Positions 1 to 8,499 of a stretch of 64,000 nt of DNA are shown here, in pieces; position 1 is the stretch's first letter, and the number at the start of each line of letters is the position of its first letter. The notes under the pieces were generated by a model. The model did no database searches. It was not told the origin of the DNA and saw only the letters and a list, made by a program, of their open reading frames with translations. The stretch is from Novosphingobium sp. CF614. GTDB taxonomy: Bacteria; Pseudomonadota; Alphaproteobacteria; Sphingomonadales; Sphingomonadaceae. The stretch lies in contig NZ_FOOR01000015.1 in assembly GCF_900113255.1 (NCBI RefSeq), forward strand, positions 1 through 64,000. The letters are read 5' to 3'. Made by a program: the position numbers and the translations under genes.

Positions 1-336
1 TTGGCGGCTCACGAAAGCAAATGTCGCGATGGGTTCCCGGATACGTCAAACTATGATGGTCTCCCCGGCATAGCCGGGGGATTACCTTTGGGATTCAATA
101 CCCCCCTTCAGACTTTGCCAGGGATTGGAGGGCTTGATGCGTTCTGATCTCGAGGCGCTTTTTGGACAGACGTGCGGAGAACTGGATACCTGGTGTCACC
201 CGGCCAACACCGGCCAGATGGCAGCATATCGTTCGCATCAAGGACGGACACGGATGACGGTTCCCGTCCATCGCCGCAACCACCGCGAGCTTTCGACCGT
301 CGTATCCGATCAATTCTCTATTTTCAGGTAGTTATA
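1..336. other. Left-edge stretch with no supported gene
   Basis: I see no recognisable coding sequence here. Two short open frames of about 70 codons lie on opposite strands (95-313 minus, 125-331 plus). Neither has a convincing ribosome-binding site or family motif. A GC-rich hairpin is visible at 62-80 (CCCCGGC, ATA loop, GCCGGGG). The stretch lies downstream of the minus-strand tRNA-Lys, so it may hold that transcript's 3' end or the tail of something outside the window. Confidence 0.5.
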
Positions 337-412
337 TGGTGAGCCCTGCTGGGTTCGAACCAGCGACCTACTGATTAAAAGTCAGTTGCTCTACCGACTG
401 AGCTAAGGGCCC
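337..412 (-). tRNA. tRNA-Lys (anticodon UUU)
   Basis: Read on the minus strand this is a complete 76-nt cloverleaf. The 7-bp acceptor stem is GGGCCCT paired with AGGGCTC, with one G-T wobble. The anticodon stem is ACTGA/TCAGT around the loop CTTTTAA, giving anticodon TTT. The T arm is GCTGG-TTCGAAC-CCAGC. The discriminator A and the terminal CCA are encoded in the DNA. It lies 30 bp after the folK stop on the same strand. Confidence 0.96.
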
Positions 413-442
413 CCGATGCCGTATCCCGGCTGCGGAAGGGCG

Positions 443-952
443 TCACCTAGGGATCGGACGAGGCTTGGTCAAGCGGGCTGATAGGTGCCGGATGGTCAAG
501 CCGGTCAGCGGATCGCGCCAGGCTCCGGCGATTTGCGTGGCGGGTTCCAGCACGAAACGGCGTTCGCGAAAGGCCGGGTGCGGGATGACCAGGCTGACCT
601 CGCCGTCATCGCTCGTCCAGGCGCCGCCGTTCCACAGCACGATATCGAGGTCGAGCACGCGCGCGCGCCAGCCCTGGCCGGTTCGCCTGCGTCCGAACCG
701 ATGCTCGATCTTGTGCAATTTGCGCAGAACCTTGTCGGGCTCGCGTTTGCAACGCACCACGGCGACGGCATTGGCATAGCGGCGGCGCGAGGGGCCCAGC
801 GGCGGCGTGGCGATCACTTTCGAGGCGGCGAGCACTTCCAGCTTGCCGTGGTCCAGCGCCTCGATCGCGGCGGCTATCACCGCGCGGGGGGAGCCGTGGC
901 GCGGATGGCGCATGTTGGAGCCCAGGGCCACGAGATAACGGTGCCTGCCCAT
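443..952 (-). CDS. folK: 2-amino-4-hydroxy-6-hydroxymethyldihydropteridine diphosphokinase (HPPK)
   Basis: A 169-aa cytoplasmic enzyme that transfers pyrophosphate from ATP to 6-hydroxymethyl-dihydropterin, the step before dihydropteroate synthase in folate synthesis. The family hallmarks are all visible: LGSN near the N-terminus, the substrate and ATP loop GQGWRARVLDLDIVLW in the middle, and IPHPAFRERRFVLEP towards the end. Length is normal for the family. It follows the amidase gene by 15 bp on the same strand, so the two are probably co-transcribed. folP, the next pathway enzyme, is about 18 kb away in this window. Confidence 0.95.
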   Translation of the reverse strand: MGRHRYLVALGSNMRHPRHGSPRAVIAAAIEALDHGKLEVLAASKVIATPPLGPSRRRYANAVAVVRCKREPDKVLRKLHKIEHRFGRRRTGQGWRARVLDLDIVLWNGGAWTSDDGEVSLVIPHPAFRERRFVLEPATQIAGAWRDPLTGLTIRHLSARLTKPRPIPR

Positions 953-967
953 TGTCCCCTGCCCCCT

Positions 968-1819
968 TCAGATGTCCTGCGCGATGCGCGTGTAGAGCTG
1001 CGGGCGGCGATCGCGGAAGAAGCCCATGCCGGCCCGGTGCTTCGCCGCCCGGGCAAGATCGAGGGTGGCGATCAGTACGCCGGTCTCTTCCTCGCCGAAC
1101 CGCGCGAGAAGGTCTCCCCATTCGTCGGTGATGAAGGAATGGCCGTAGAAGGCCTGCCCGTCTTCCACGCCGATGCGGTTGGCGGCGATCACGGGCATGC
1201 AGTTCGACACCGCATGGCCTTGCATGGCCCGGCGCCACATGCGGCTGGTATCGAGCCCGGCGTCATAGGGCTCGGAGCCGATCGCGGTGGGATAGAACAG
1301 CAGTTCGGCCCCCATCAGCGCCATCACCCGTGCGCATTCGGGATACCATTGGTCCCAGCACACGCCGACGCCGACCCGGGTGCCGAACAGATCCCAGACC
1401 TTGAAGCCGTCGTTGCCCGGGCGGAAGTAGTACTTTTCCTCATAGCCCGGACCATCGGGAATGTGGCTCTTGCGATAGGTGCCCATGATCTCGCCATCGG
1501 GACCGATCATGGCGAGGGTGTTGTAATAGTGATGGCCGTCCCGCTCGAAGAAGCTGGTGGGGATCGCCACCTTCAGCCCGGCCGCCAGCGCCCGCATGGC
1601 GACGACCGAGGGATGCTCGGCGGTCGGCCGGGCGAGCGCGAAAAGTTCCTCTTCCTCGGTCTTGCAGAAATAAGGGCCGGAGAACAGCTCCGGCGGCAGG
1701 ACGATCCGCGCGCCCTGGCCCGCCGCTTGTTCCACCAGCGTGGAAACCGCCGCGATGTTCTCGCGCTCGTCCAGGGAGCCGAGCGCGAGCTGCAGCGCGG
1801 CAACGGTGATTTCGGTCAT
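968..1819 (-). CDS. aguB: N-carbamoylputrescine amidase
   Basis: A 283-aa member of the carbon-nitrogen hydrolase (nitrilase) superfamily. It hydrolyses N-carbamoylputrescine to putrescine, CO2 and ammonia, the last step of the agmatine route to polyamines. The catalytic Glu-Lys-Cys triad can be placed: Glu in LPPELFSGPYF, Lys in YRKSHIPDGPGYEEKYYF, and Cys in GVGVCWDQWYPECAR. The FxPGNDGFKVWD stretch and full length fit the AguB branch rather than a generic nitrilase. It sits between the secreted methyltransferase-like gene (13-bp gap) and folK. No agmatine deiminase (AguA) is in the window. Confidence 0.92.
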   Translation of the reverse strand: MTEITVAALQLALGSLDERENIAAVSTLVEQAAGQGARIVLPPELFSGPYFCKTEEEELFALARPTAEHPSVVAMRALAAGLKVAIPTSFFERDGHHYYNTLAMIGPDGEIMGTYRKSHIPDGPGYEEKYYFRPGNDGFKVWDLFGTRVGVGVCWDQWYPECARVMALMGAELLFYPTAIGSEPYDAGLDTSRMWRRAMQGHAVSNCMPVIAANRIGVEDGQAFYGHSFITDEWGDLLARFGEEETGVLIATLDLARAAKHRAGMGFFRDRRPQLYTRIAQDI

Positions 1820-1832
1820 GCGCCGGGCTCTA

Positions 1833-2693
1833 TCAGTCCCGCTTGCGGAACAGAAGCGTCATCCGGTCGCTTTCGCCCACCGCCAGGTACTTGTCCCTGT
1901 CCTGGTCCTTGAGCGTCAGCGTCGGCGGCAGGGTCCAGACGCCGGCGGGCCAGTCCGCGCTGTCCTTGGGATTGACGTTGATTTCCGATTTGTCGACCAG
2001 TTCGAAGCCGTTCACTTCCATGAACTTGATAAGATCCGCCTCGCGCAGGTAGCCCTTGCTGCCATCGGCGTAGGAATAGGGTGCGTCCGGCTTCGCCCGG
2101 TGCTGGACGATGCCCAGCAGGCCGCCCGGCTTGAGCAGCTCGCGCATGCTCTCGACCTCGCTGTCGGCGATGTTCCAGCGCATCAGGTTGTGCATCATGC
2201 GGATCACCAGGATACGATCGAAGGTGCCCTTCTCCGCTTCAGGGACGGCGCCCAGGGTGAAGGCGGAAAACCGTTCCGCCGGCATGCCGGTGAACCTGGC
2301 GACATCGGCGGGGTAGTTCGCCGCGCCCTTGCGGATGCCTTCCTGGGTTTCCGGCTTGAAGGCGCCGCTGTCGGGATCGAAATAGAGGCCGACCAGATGC
2401 CCCTGCGGCCCCAGGTAGAGCCCGAGCAGGCGCGAATACCATTCGCCGCCGGGCGCATATTCGCCCACTTTCATCAGCGGCCCGACGCCGAAGAACGTCA
2501 AGGTATCCACCGGATGGCGATACTTGTCGCGGACCTTGTCCTCCTTGCGCAAGGGATTGGCAGCGGCGAGTTCGAGCAAGGCCTCGCAGCCCTTGCACGC
2601 TTCCCTTTCGGCCGCCGCCTCCCCGGCGGTGGCGGCCATGGGAGCGGACATCAGGCCGAGCAGGGACGAGAGGGCGAACAGGATGCGGCGCAT
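1833..2693 (-). CDS. Secreted class I SAM-dependent methyltransferase-like protein
   Basis: A 286-aa protein with a clear N-terminal signal peptide (hydrophobic core LFALSSLLGLMSAPMAAT, then polar mature start). The body looks like a Rossmann methyltransferase: a motif-I-like VGEYAPGGEWYSRLL, an aspartate-bearing strand GLYFDP, FDRILVIRMMHNLM, and LLKPGGLLGIVQHR. It resembles the exported 'predicted methyltransferase' group I recall as COG4798. Export is odd because S-adenosylmethionine is not expected in the periplasm, so it may be a repurposed fold or bind another ligand. Its substrate is unknown. It heads the run towards aguB and folK. Confidence 0.75.
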   Translation of the reverse strand: MRRILFALSSLLGLMSAPMAATAGEAAAEREACKGCEALLELAAANPLRKEDKVRDKYRHPVDTLTFFGVGPLMKVGEYAPGGEWYSRLLGLYLGPQGHLVGLYFDPDSGAFKPETQEGIRKGAANYPADVARFTGMPAERFSAFTLGAVPEAEKGTFDRILVIRMMHNLMRWNIADSEVESMRELLKPGGLLGIVQHRAKPDAPYSYADGSKGYLREADLIKFMEVNGFELVDKSEINVNPKDSADWPAGVWTLPPTLTLKDQDRDKYLAVGESDRMTLLFRKRD

Positions 2694-2813
2694 GGGCGAG
2701 TCTCCGGATGGGGCGGGACGGACGCTGCGAACCTAGACGCACACGCGCCAATGACAAGCCGGACAAGTGTACCTATCTAACGACAATTCCCCGGCTTGAG
2801 GACATTTGAGACA

Positions 2814-3341
2814 ATGGAAACGGCAATCGTGGCAGGCGGATGCTTCTGGTGCACCGAAGCGGTGTTTCGCGACGTGATCGGCGTGAGCGAAGTGGAAAGC
2901 GGCTACATCGGCGGTTCGGCGCCGGACCCCACCTACAAGCAGGTATGCTCCGGGACCACGGGCCATGCAGAGGCGATCAAGGTGACTTACGATCCACAAG
3001 TCATCTCCTACGCCGACGTGCTTGACGTCTTCATGGGCACGCACGACCCCACGCAGCTCAACCGCCAGGGCAATGACGTGGGCACGCAATACCGCTCGGC
3101 GATCTTCCCGCTTGACGAGGCCCAGCGGACCGAGGCCGCGGCGGCCGTCGCGCGCTGGAACACGGAGCATGACGGCACGGCCGTCACCACCATCGAAGGT
3201 CCGGCGCAGTGGTATCCGGCGGAGGACTATCACCAGGAATACTGGGAAGGCGAAGGCCAGCGCAATCCATACTGCCTGGCGGTAATTCCGCCCAAGCTGA
3301 TGAAGCTGCGAAAGAGCTTCCAGGACAAGGTAAAGGCGTAG
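2814..3341 (+). CDS. msrA: Peptide-methionine (S)-S-oxide reductase MsrA
   Basis: A 175-aa cytoplasmic repair enzyme that reduces methionine-S-sulfoxide in proteins. The catalytic motif GGCFWCTEAVF is near the N-terminus, followed by the substrate-pocket residues of GYIGGSAPDPTYKQVC, GHAEAIKVTYDP, GTQYRSAIF and AEDYHQEY, all typical of MsrA. I chose ATG 2814 because GAGGA lies about 11 nt upstream. An in-frame TTG at 2796 would overlap that site. There is no fused MsrB domain. It is divergent from the methyltransferase-like gene and is followed after 6 bp by an SDR gene. Confidence 0.95.
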   Translation: METAIVAGGCFWCTEAVFRDVIGVSEVESGYIGGSAPDPTYKQVCSGTTGHAEAIKVTYDPQVISYADVLDVFMGTHDPTQLNRQGNDVGTQYRSAIFPLDEAQRTEAAAAVARWNTEHDGTAVTTIEGPAQWYPAEDYHQEYWEGEGQRNPYCLAVIPPKLMKLRKSFQDKVKA

Positions 3342-3347
3342 CACCAC

Positions 3348-4133
3348 ATGGATCTGAGCCTCACCGGCAAGACCGCTCTCGTTACCGGATCGACCGCCGG
3401 AATCGGCCTTGCCATTGCCGAGCGGCTTGCCGCCGAGGGCGTCGAGGTGGTTATCTGCGGCCGCAACCGGGAAAAGCTGGACGCGGCCGAAGTCAAGGTC
3501 GCGGCCCTGGGCAAGGCACGCGCGCTCCTTGCCGACCCCGCGACGGCCGAAGGCGCCGAAACGCTCATCGCGGCGGTTCCCGAAGTCGATATCCTCGTCA
3601 ACAACCTCGGCATCTACGAGGCCAAGCCCTTCGCCGAAATCACCGATGCCGATTGGCACAACTTCTTCGAAGTCAATGTCGTGAGCGGAGCCCGCCTCGC
3701 CCGCCACTATTTCCCGAAGATGCTCGCCTCCGGCTGGGGCCGGGTGATCTTCATCGCCAGCGAAAGCGCGCTGATGATCCCGGGCGAGATGATCCACTAC
3801 GGCATGACCAAGACCGCGCAGCTCGCCATATCCCGCGGCCTTGCCGAACAGACGCGCGGCACCGGCGTTACCGTCAATTCGGTCATGCCCGGACCGACGC
3901 GCTCGGAAGGGATCGTCGAGTTCATCCGTTCGGTGGTCGATAACAAGGATGCGCCCGAAACCGAACGCGAGGCGGAGTTCTTCGCCAAGATGCGCCCGCT
4001 CTCGCTGATCCGCCGCCTGATCGATCCCGAAGAAATTGCCGCCCAGGTCGCCTTGCTCGCAAGCCCCCTTGGCGCTGCCACCAACGGTGCGGCGATCCGC
4101 GTTGAGGGCGGTATTCTTCCTACTATCGCCTGA
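3348..4133 (+). CDS. SDR-family oxidoreductase
   Basis: A 261-aa classical short-chain dehydrogenase/reductase. The NAD(P)-binding glycine motif TGSTAGIGLAIA is at the N-terminus, the NNxG motif reads NNLG, and the catalytic Ser, Tyr and Lys are in IASESALM and HYGMTKT. The C-terminus has the usual MPGPTRSEG loop and a GAAIRVEGG end. GRNREKLD after the second strand suggests NADP preference (inference). The substrate cannot be read from sequence. It follows msrA by 6 bp, probably in one transcript, and converges on the M28 peptidase gene with a 27-bp gap. Confidence 0.88.
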   Translation: MDLSLTGKTALVTGSTAGIGLAIAERLAAEGVEVVICGRNREKLDAAEVKVAALGKARALLADPATAEGAETLIAAVPEVDILVNNLGIYEAKPFAEITDADWHNFFEVNVVSGARLARHYFPKMLASGWGRVIFIASESALMIPGEMIHYGMTKTAQLAISRGLAEQTRGTGVTVNSVMPGPTRSEGIVEFIRSVVDNKDAPETEREAEFFAKMRPLSLIRRLIDPEEIAAQVALLASPLGAATNGAAIRVEGGILPTIA

Positions 4134-4160
4134 ACGGGAAAAGAACCGGGCGCTTTTTCC

Positions 4161-5534
4161 TCAGTGCCTGTCCGAGTCCTGCGCGGCCTTGCCGATATCG
4201 CCGGGTTCGTTGGCGATTATCTTGAGCACGGCGGCCCATGCATCGACATTCTGCTGCAGCGCCGCCGGATCGATCTTGTCGAGCGTGTCGTCGGGTGTGT
4301 GGTGCAGGTCGAAATAACGCGTGCCGTCCTGCCCCAGATCGATCACGGTCAGATGCTGGGCCGCGATGATCGGCCCGACGTCGGCGCCGCCATCGGCGGG
4401 CCCGGGATGCGGGACGATACCCATGGGCCAGAGCGCAGCGTTCACCTTGTCTGCCAGTTCCTTGTTCTCCGGCGCGCCCGAGAATTTGATCTGCCAGACG
4501 CGATCGGCGCCGAAATCGCTTTCCATGGCGATGGCGTGCGGTTCGCTGCCGTGAAGCTTCAGGTAGTGAGCGCCGCCACCGTCGGCCAAGCCCATTTCCT
4601 CGTTGCCCGCCCACAGGACACGGATCGTGCGTAGGGTCTGGCCGCCTTGCTGCGCCGCCAGCGCGGCGGCGGCGACGATCGCGCAGCCAGCCCCATCGTC
4701 GATCGCGCCGGTGCCCAGATCCCAGGAATCGAGATGGCAGCCGGCCAGGATGATCGGCAGCGCAGGATCCCGCCCCGGCAGTTCCGCCACCACGTTGCCC
4801 GAGGGCGCATCCGGAAACGGCTTGCCCATCAATGTCATGTCGATACGCATCGATCCGCGTCCGGTGATCCGGGCGATCAGATCCGCGTCCGGATTGGAGA
4901 CCGCGCCCGCCGGGATCGGCGTCACGCCCTTGTCCCAGACCGTCACGCCGGTGTGCGGATTGCGGTGGCCGTCGGTGCCGACCGAGCGGATGACGACGCC
5001 GGCCGCTCCTTTTTTCGCGGCGACCGAGGGCCCCTTGCGGCGCACGTCGCCATAAGGGCCATAGCCCGAACCGTCCTGCGCGCGGCGCATGGCATGGTCG
5101 ATGAAGGCGACCTTGCCCTTGAGTGAACCGTCCGGCGCGGCTTCGAGCGCGGCCAGTGTCGGGAAATAGACCAGTTCGGCCTTGAGCCCGCCCTTTGGCG
5201 TGGGCACCGAATAGCCGAGCGCGGTGATCGCCAGCGGCTGTTCGTAAGGCGCGGTCAGCCGCGCGTGCTCCTCCCCGCGCTGCCAGGCCAGCGTCTTGAA
5301 GTCCTCTATCCGCACGTTCTGGAAACCGAGCGCCTTCAGCTTCTCGGCCCCCCAGTCCCGGGCGCGACCCTCGGCCGGGGAACCGGCGGGGCGCGGGCCG
5401 ATCTCGGTAGTGAGTTCCTCCACGATGTTCCAGGCGACGCCGGTGCCCTGGGCGGGCGTCGCGGCGGCGGGGACGGCAAAGGGGGCGAAGGCAATGGCGG
5501 CAAGCAGCGCCGCCTGGGGGGATTTGCGCAGCAT
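4161..5534 (-). CDS. Secreted M28-family zinc metallopeptidase
   Basis: A 457-aa exported peptidase of the M28 (aminopeptidase/carboxypeptidase Q-like) family. A signal peptide opens it (AALLAAIAFAPFAVPAAA). A protease-associated-like segment with GAAGVVIRSVGTDGHRNPH lies before the catalytic domain. Metal ligands are apparent in GCHLDSWDLGTGAIDDGAG, in GNEEMGLADGG, in ESDFGAD, and in the final HHTPDDTLDKID. I chose ATG 5534 over an in-frame TTG six bases upstream. It probably trims peptides in the periplasm. No partner genes are evident. Confidence 0.88.
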   Translation of the reverse strand: MLRKSPQAALLAAIAFAPFAVPAAATPAQGTGVAWNIVEELTTEIGPRPAGSPAEGRARDWGAEKLKALGFQNVRIEDFKTLAWQRGEEHARLTAPYEQPLAITALGYSVPTPKGGLKAELVYFPTLAALEAAPDGSLKGKVAFIDHAMRRAQDGSGYGPYGDVRRKGPSVAAKKGAAGVVIRSVGTDGHRNPHTGVTVWDKGVTPIPAGAVSNPDADLIARITGRGSMRIDMTLMGKPFPDAPSGNVVAELPGRDPALPIILAGCHLDSWDLGTGAIDDGAGCAIVAAAALAAQQGGQTLRTIRVLWAGNEEMGLADGGGAHYLKLHGSEPHAIAMESDFGADRVWQIKFSGAPENKELADKVNAALWPMGIVPHPGPADGGADVGPIIAAQHLTVIDLGQDGTRYFDLHHTPDDTLDKIDPAALQQNVDAWAAVLKIIANEPGDIGKAAQDSDRH

Positions 5535-5630
5535 GGTCAAAGCCTAACCGCTTGGCGGCCGCTTGCCAACCGGCCATTGCTCAGGCGTGCGTCGGTTCCG
5601 CAGCGCCCTCGCCCTGGGATACGAACTCGG

Positions 5631-7001
5631 TCAGGCGGCCCGGTAACCCGTTTGCGCCAGCTTCGAAAAAGGCCAGCTCGATATCGTCCCGCGGATTTCC
5701 ATCTGGCGGTGGCGTTCGACCGTGGGGCGATGGGACCCACCGTTGGGCTCGCCCCAGACGATCGTCACCCGGCTGCCTTCGGCGGCATGCGCTTCGTCGA
5801 CAACCGCAAGGGCCACCCAGGCGCCATCGGGCGCGAGGAACGCGGTATATGTGGAAACCCCGACGAGGTTTTCCTGGGCATCCAGCACCGCGTCATAGGG
5901 ATAGGCGGCATAGTGCGCGGTCGGCACTTCCATGGCCTTGCCGTTCTTGCCCGGCTCCATCTGGCTGCGATAGATCGCGGTAACGTCGTCGGGATCGAGA
6001 ACGATCGACACCTTCTTGCGGTGCCGGTCCCCGGTCATGCCTTCAAGTGCCGCGCGGCCCATGAAGTCATGATCGAACTTGATAAGGCGGCCATAGTCCA
6101 GTTCCCATGGCGTGAAATAGTAGTCTTCGATCTTGTCCGATACGAAGCTTCCGCCCAGCGAGGCGATTCCATCGAAGCTCGCGGCCGGCAGCCATTCGCG
6201 GTATTCGCGCATGGCTTCGTTCGAGTAGATCGCCGGCATCGGGCATGGCAGCCAGCCCGAGTCCACCGCCGCGCTGCCGTAGGCGCGTGCGCCGACCTGA
6301 AGCAGGCCGAACTCCTTGCCCGCATCGAGGACGGTTGCCTTGATCTCGTCGTAGAGTTCGACCGGCCCCCAGAATTCGAGACCGGGCGCCCCGCCCATTC
6401 CGTGGCGCAGCGATCGGAAGCGGCGACCGGCAACCTCGATCGAATCCATCTGGAAGAACCTGGGCTGCTCGATCGGCCCGCCGTTCAGCTTCTCAAGCAA
6501 TGCCCAGGCACGGGGGCCCTGCACTTCGAAGCGGAAAGTCTTGCGCGGCTTGGTGTTCTGCAAGGTCCGCTCGTCACGATCGCAGCGGACATCAAGATCG
6601 GTCTTGCTGGCCTGGTATTCGATCCAGTTGGCCACGGTCGGACGCCCGACGATGTTCACCTGATTCTCGCTCAGGCCGAAAATAATCATGTCGCCGATGA
6701 GATGGCCGTCATCCGCGCAGGCGATGAACTGCTTGGCCTTGCTGTCGCCGAAGTTCTTGAAGGTGTTCACCGCCAGCCGGGATACGAACTCCATGACGTC
6801 GCGGCCCTCCACGTAGAGATCGGTCATGTGGAATGATTGATCCATCAAGGCGACGCCGTCCCGCCAGGCACGCTGTTCCTCGCGCCAGTTGGAATACTCG
6901 GCCGGAATCGGGAATGCATAGGGCCCGGTCTGCGAATTGCGCATCATGGCGAGCGGACCGCCGCACTGATCGATCTTCTCCTGGAGTGAACCCTTCGACA
7001 T
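5631..7001 (-). CDS. LigM/DesA-like tetrahydrofolate-dependent O-demethylase (GcvT family)
   Basis: A 456-aa protein of the aminomethyltransferase (GcvT/T-protein) fold. The stretches RNSQTGPYAFPIPAEYSNWR, QSFHMTDLYVEGRD, FRSLRHGMGGAPGLEFWGP, AGKEFGLLQVGARAY, GGSFVSDKIEDYYFTPWELD and KFDHDFMGRAALE resemble what I recall of LigM (vanillate/3-O-methylgallate demethylase) and DesA (syringate demethylase) of Sphingobium SYK-6. Those enzymes move an aryl methyl group to tetrahydrofolate. Length matches LigM (about 470 aa). ATG 7001 follows GGGAGG, while an upstream frame extension lacks such a site. It is divergent from an AraC regulator and near a TonB receptor. The substrate is unknown; another methylated compound such as a betaine is possible. 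Confidence 0.8.
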   Translation of the reverse strand: MSKGSLQEKIDQCGGPLAMMRNSQTGPYAFPIPAEYSNWREEQRAWRDGVALMDQSFHMTDLYVEGRDVMEFVSRLAVNTFKNFGDSKAKQFIACADDGHLIGDMIIFGLSENQVNIVGRPTVANWIEYQASKTDLDVRCDRDERTLQNTKPRKTFRFEVQGPRAWALLEKLNGGPIEQPRFFQMDSIEVAGRRFRSLRHGMGGAPGLEFWGPVELYDEIKATVLDAGKEFGLLQVGARAYGSAAVDSGWLPCPMPAIYSNEAMREYREWLPAASFDGIASLGGSFVSDKIEDYYFTPWELDYGRLIKFDHDFMGRAALEGMTGDRHRKKVSIVLDPDDVTAIYRSQMEPGKNGKAMEVPTAHYAAYPYDAVLDAQENLVGVSTYTAFLAPDGAWVALAVVDEAHAAEGSRVTIVWGEPNGGSHRPTVERHRQMEIRGTISSWPFSKLAQTGYRAA

Positions 7002-7279
7002 TCCGTCCTCCCATACTGGCCGGCTTTCGCCACTGGCTTGTTGATGGAATCGGTAACCCACAATCGACGGGCATTCTTTGTTGGATGCGACATCCTATCG
7101 GACGAACGCGACAACCGGACGCAAGGCGCCGCGCCTTTTGCCATGCCCTCACGCGGCTCGGAGACCATTTTCCAGGCCTGGTGACAGGGCGCTTGCTGGT
7201 TCCGGGCGACGCGGTTAACAATCCATGCCGATAACATCGCCAAAACCACAATTTGGCTGAAGGAGAGGCTCTGCAGACG

Positions 7280-8260
7280 ATGCAAGCCAGTTGGCATGAG
7301 TTTGTGACCAGTTCGGTCCCGCCGCCACAACGCATCAGGCGTTGGAACGAACTGGGCAGCGACACCCTGTCGGAACTGCGGGTCGATCCACTGAACCAGC
7401 AGGAATTCAAGGCCCGGATGCAGCGTGTGGAGATCGGCCGGGTGGGGCTTGTCTTCATAGAAACGACGCCGGCCTCGGCCAGGAGTTCCGCTTCGCATAT
7501 CGGCGGTTGGGCCGCGCCCGATCGCGATTCGTTCGTCATCACACTGGCCGAACGGGGCAGTTGCACGGTCTCGCAAGACAATTGGTCGGCTGAATTGAAC
7601 GAAGGCGACATCGTCGTGCGCGATCTGGCCAAACCGTGGAGCAACTGCTCGACACAGGATACGCATCTGACGCTCGTCAAGATTCCCTTCGTCGAAGTGG
7701 CATCGAAAATCGCCGATCCGGAACGCATGCTCGGCCGTCATCTCAGATCCGAAATGGTCCCGGTCCGCCTGGCCGCCTCGATCATCCATTCCTGCCGCGA
7801 AGCGATCCTGGCGGAGCCGGACGGGCCCTGGCAGCCGTCGCTCCAGGATATCCTGGCGGACGTGCTGAAGCTGATTTTCGACTCGTCGCAAATCGATGAA
7901 GTGCTTGCCGGGCAGAAGGCTTCATCCAGTGTCCGGCGCGAAGCGATCGGGTTCGCAATGCGGCATCTTGACGATCCCGATCTCAACGTGGGCGAGCTTG
8001 CGCGCGGCATCGGCGTAAGCATGAGGCAATTGCAGCGCGCGTTCATCGAGTACGGGACGACGCCGAGGCGCTTCATCCAGGACCGGCGCCTGGATCGCGC
8101 GGCGGAAATGATAGCCGCGATGCCGGACCGTGGTTCCGGCGGAATCACCGCCGTGGCGTTCGCGGTCGGGTTCAACGATGCCAGCCATTTCAGCCGAGCA
8201 TTCGCACGGCGTTTCGGCTGCTCGCCCAAGCATCATCGCGGTTCGCAGACGCCGCGATAG
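7280..8260 (+). CDS. AraC-family transcriptional regulator
   Basis: A 326-aa regulator. The N-terminal half resembles the AraC_binding_2 sensor domain (WNELGSDTLSELRVDP, then FVITLAERGSCTVSQ and the cupin-like ELNEGDIVVRD). The C-terminal about 100 residues form the double helix-turn-helix: LNVGELARGIGVSMRQLQRA, TPRRFIQDRRLDRAAEMI, and TAVAFAVGFNDASHFSRAF followed by FGCSP. ATG 7280 is preferred; AGGAG lies 15 nt upstream, and a TTG at 7253 is an alternative. It lies between the divergent O-demethylase and the TonB receptor gene, so it most likely controls both in response to their substrate (inference). Confidence 0.9.
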   Translation: MQASWHEFVTSSVPPPQRIRRWNELGSDTLSELRVDPLNQQEFKARMQRVEIGRVGLVFIETTPASARSSASHIGGWAAPDRDSFVITLAERGSCTVSQDNWSAELNEGDIVVRDLAKPWSNCSTQDTHLTLVKIPFVEVASKIADPERMLGRHLRSEMVPVRLAASIIHSCREAILAEPDGPWQPSLQDILADVLKLIFDSSQIDEVLAGQKASSSVRREAIGFAMRHLDDPDLNVGELARGIGVSMRQLQRAFIEYGTTPRRFIQDRRLDRAAEMIAAMPDRGSGGITAVAFAVGFNDASHFSRAFARRFGCSPKHHRGSQTPR

Positions 8261-8359
8261 CATCCCCGTGCCGCGCGGCATCGGCGGATATTCCCGCCGC
8301 CACGCCCAGGCCTGCCCGCGGCATCCCCGAAACGCCGCACGATACCACCAAAGTCATTT

Positions 8360-8444
8360 GGCAAGCCCATATAGGCAAGCAATGTCGTGTTGGTCCAACT
8401 CGAAGTCGCACCGGTGCAAGAAGTGCACGAGTTACCCCGGTAAC
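8360..8444. promoter_or_regulatory. Candidate regulator-binding region upstream of the TonB receptor
   Basis: The 239-bp gap between the AraC gene and the receptor gene holds two structured sites. GGCAAGC occurs twice as a direct repeat, at 8360-8366 and 8374-8380 (14-bp period). A perfect inverted repeat GTTACC-CC-GGTAAC is at 8431-8444. AraC-type proteins bind direct repeats, so the first pair is a candidate operator for the neighbouring regulator. This is inference; a 14-bp period is not the usual AraC spacing. Confidence 0.3.
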
Positions 8445-8499
8445 CTCGTCAACGAAGGCTGTGGCTTAAGCCGCCTCGTATAATGGGAGGGGACCCAAC

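Noticed and set aside
95..331. Two overlapping short frames at the left edge as genes
   Set aside because: About 70 codons each, on opposite strands over the same DNA, with no ribosome-binding site or known motif.
337..412. tRNA-Lys as an integration site for a genomic island
   Set aside because: No integrase, repeated tRNA 3' end or island-like gene content is visible near it in this window.
485..1912. A 475-codon plus-strand open frame over folK and the amidase
   Set aside because: Both minus-strand genes carry full catalytic motifs, and the plus frame spans two genes without any recognisable domain.
8479..8484. Perfect TATAAT just before the TonB receptor gene
   Set aside because: It runs straight into the ribosome-binding site, 15 nt before the ATG, and has no -35 box at the right distance. 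Transcription from it would leave no leader, so it is probably chance.
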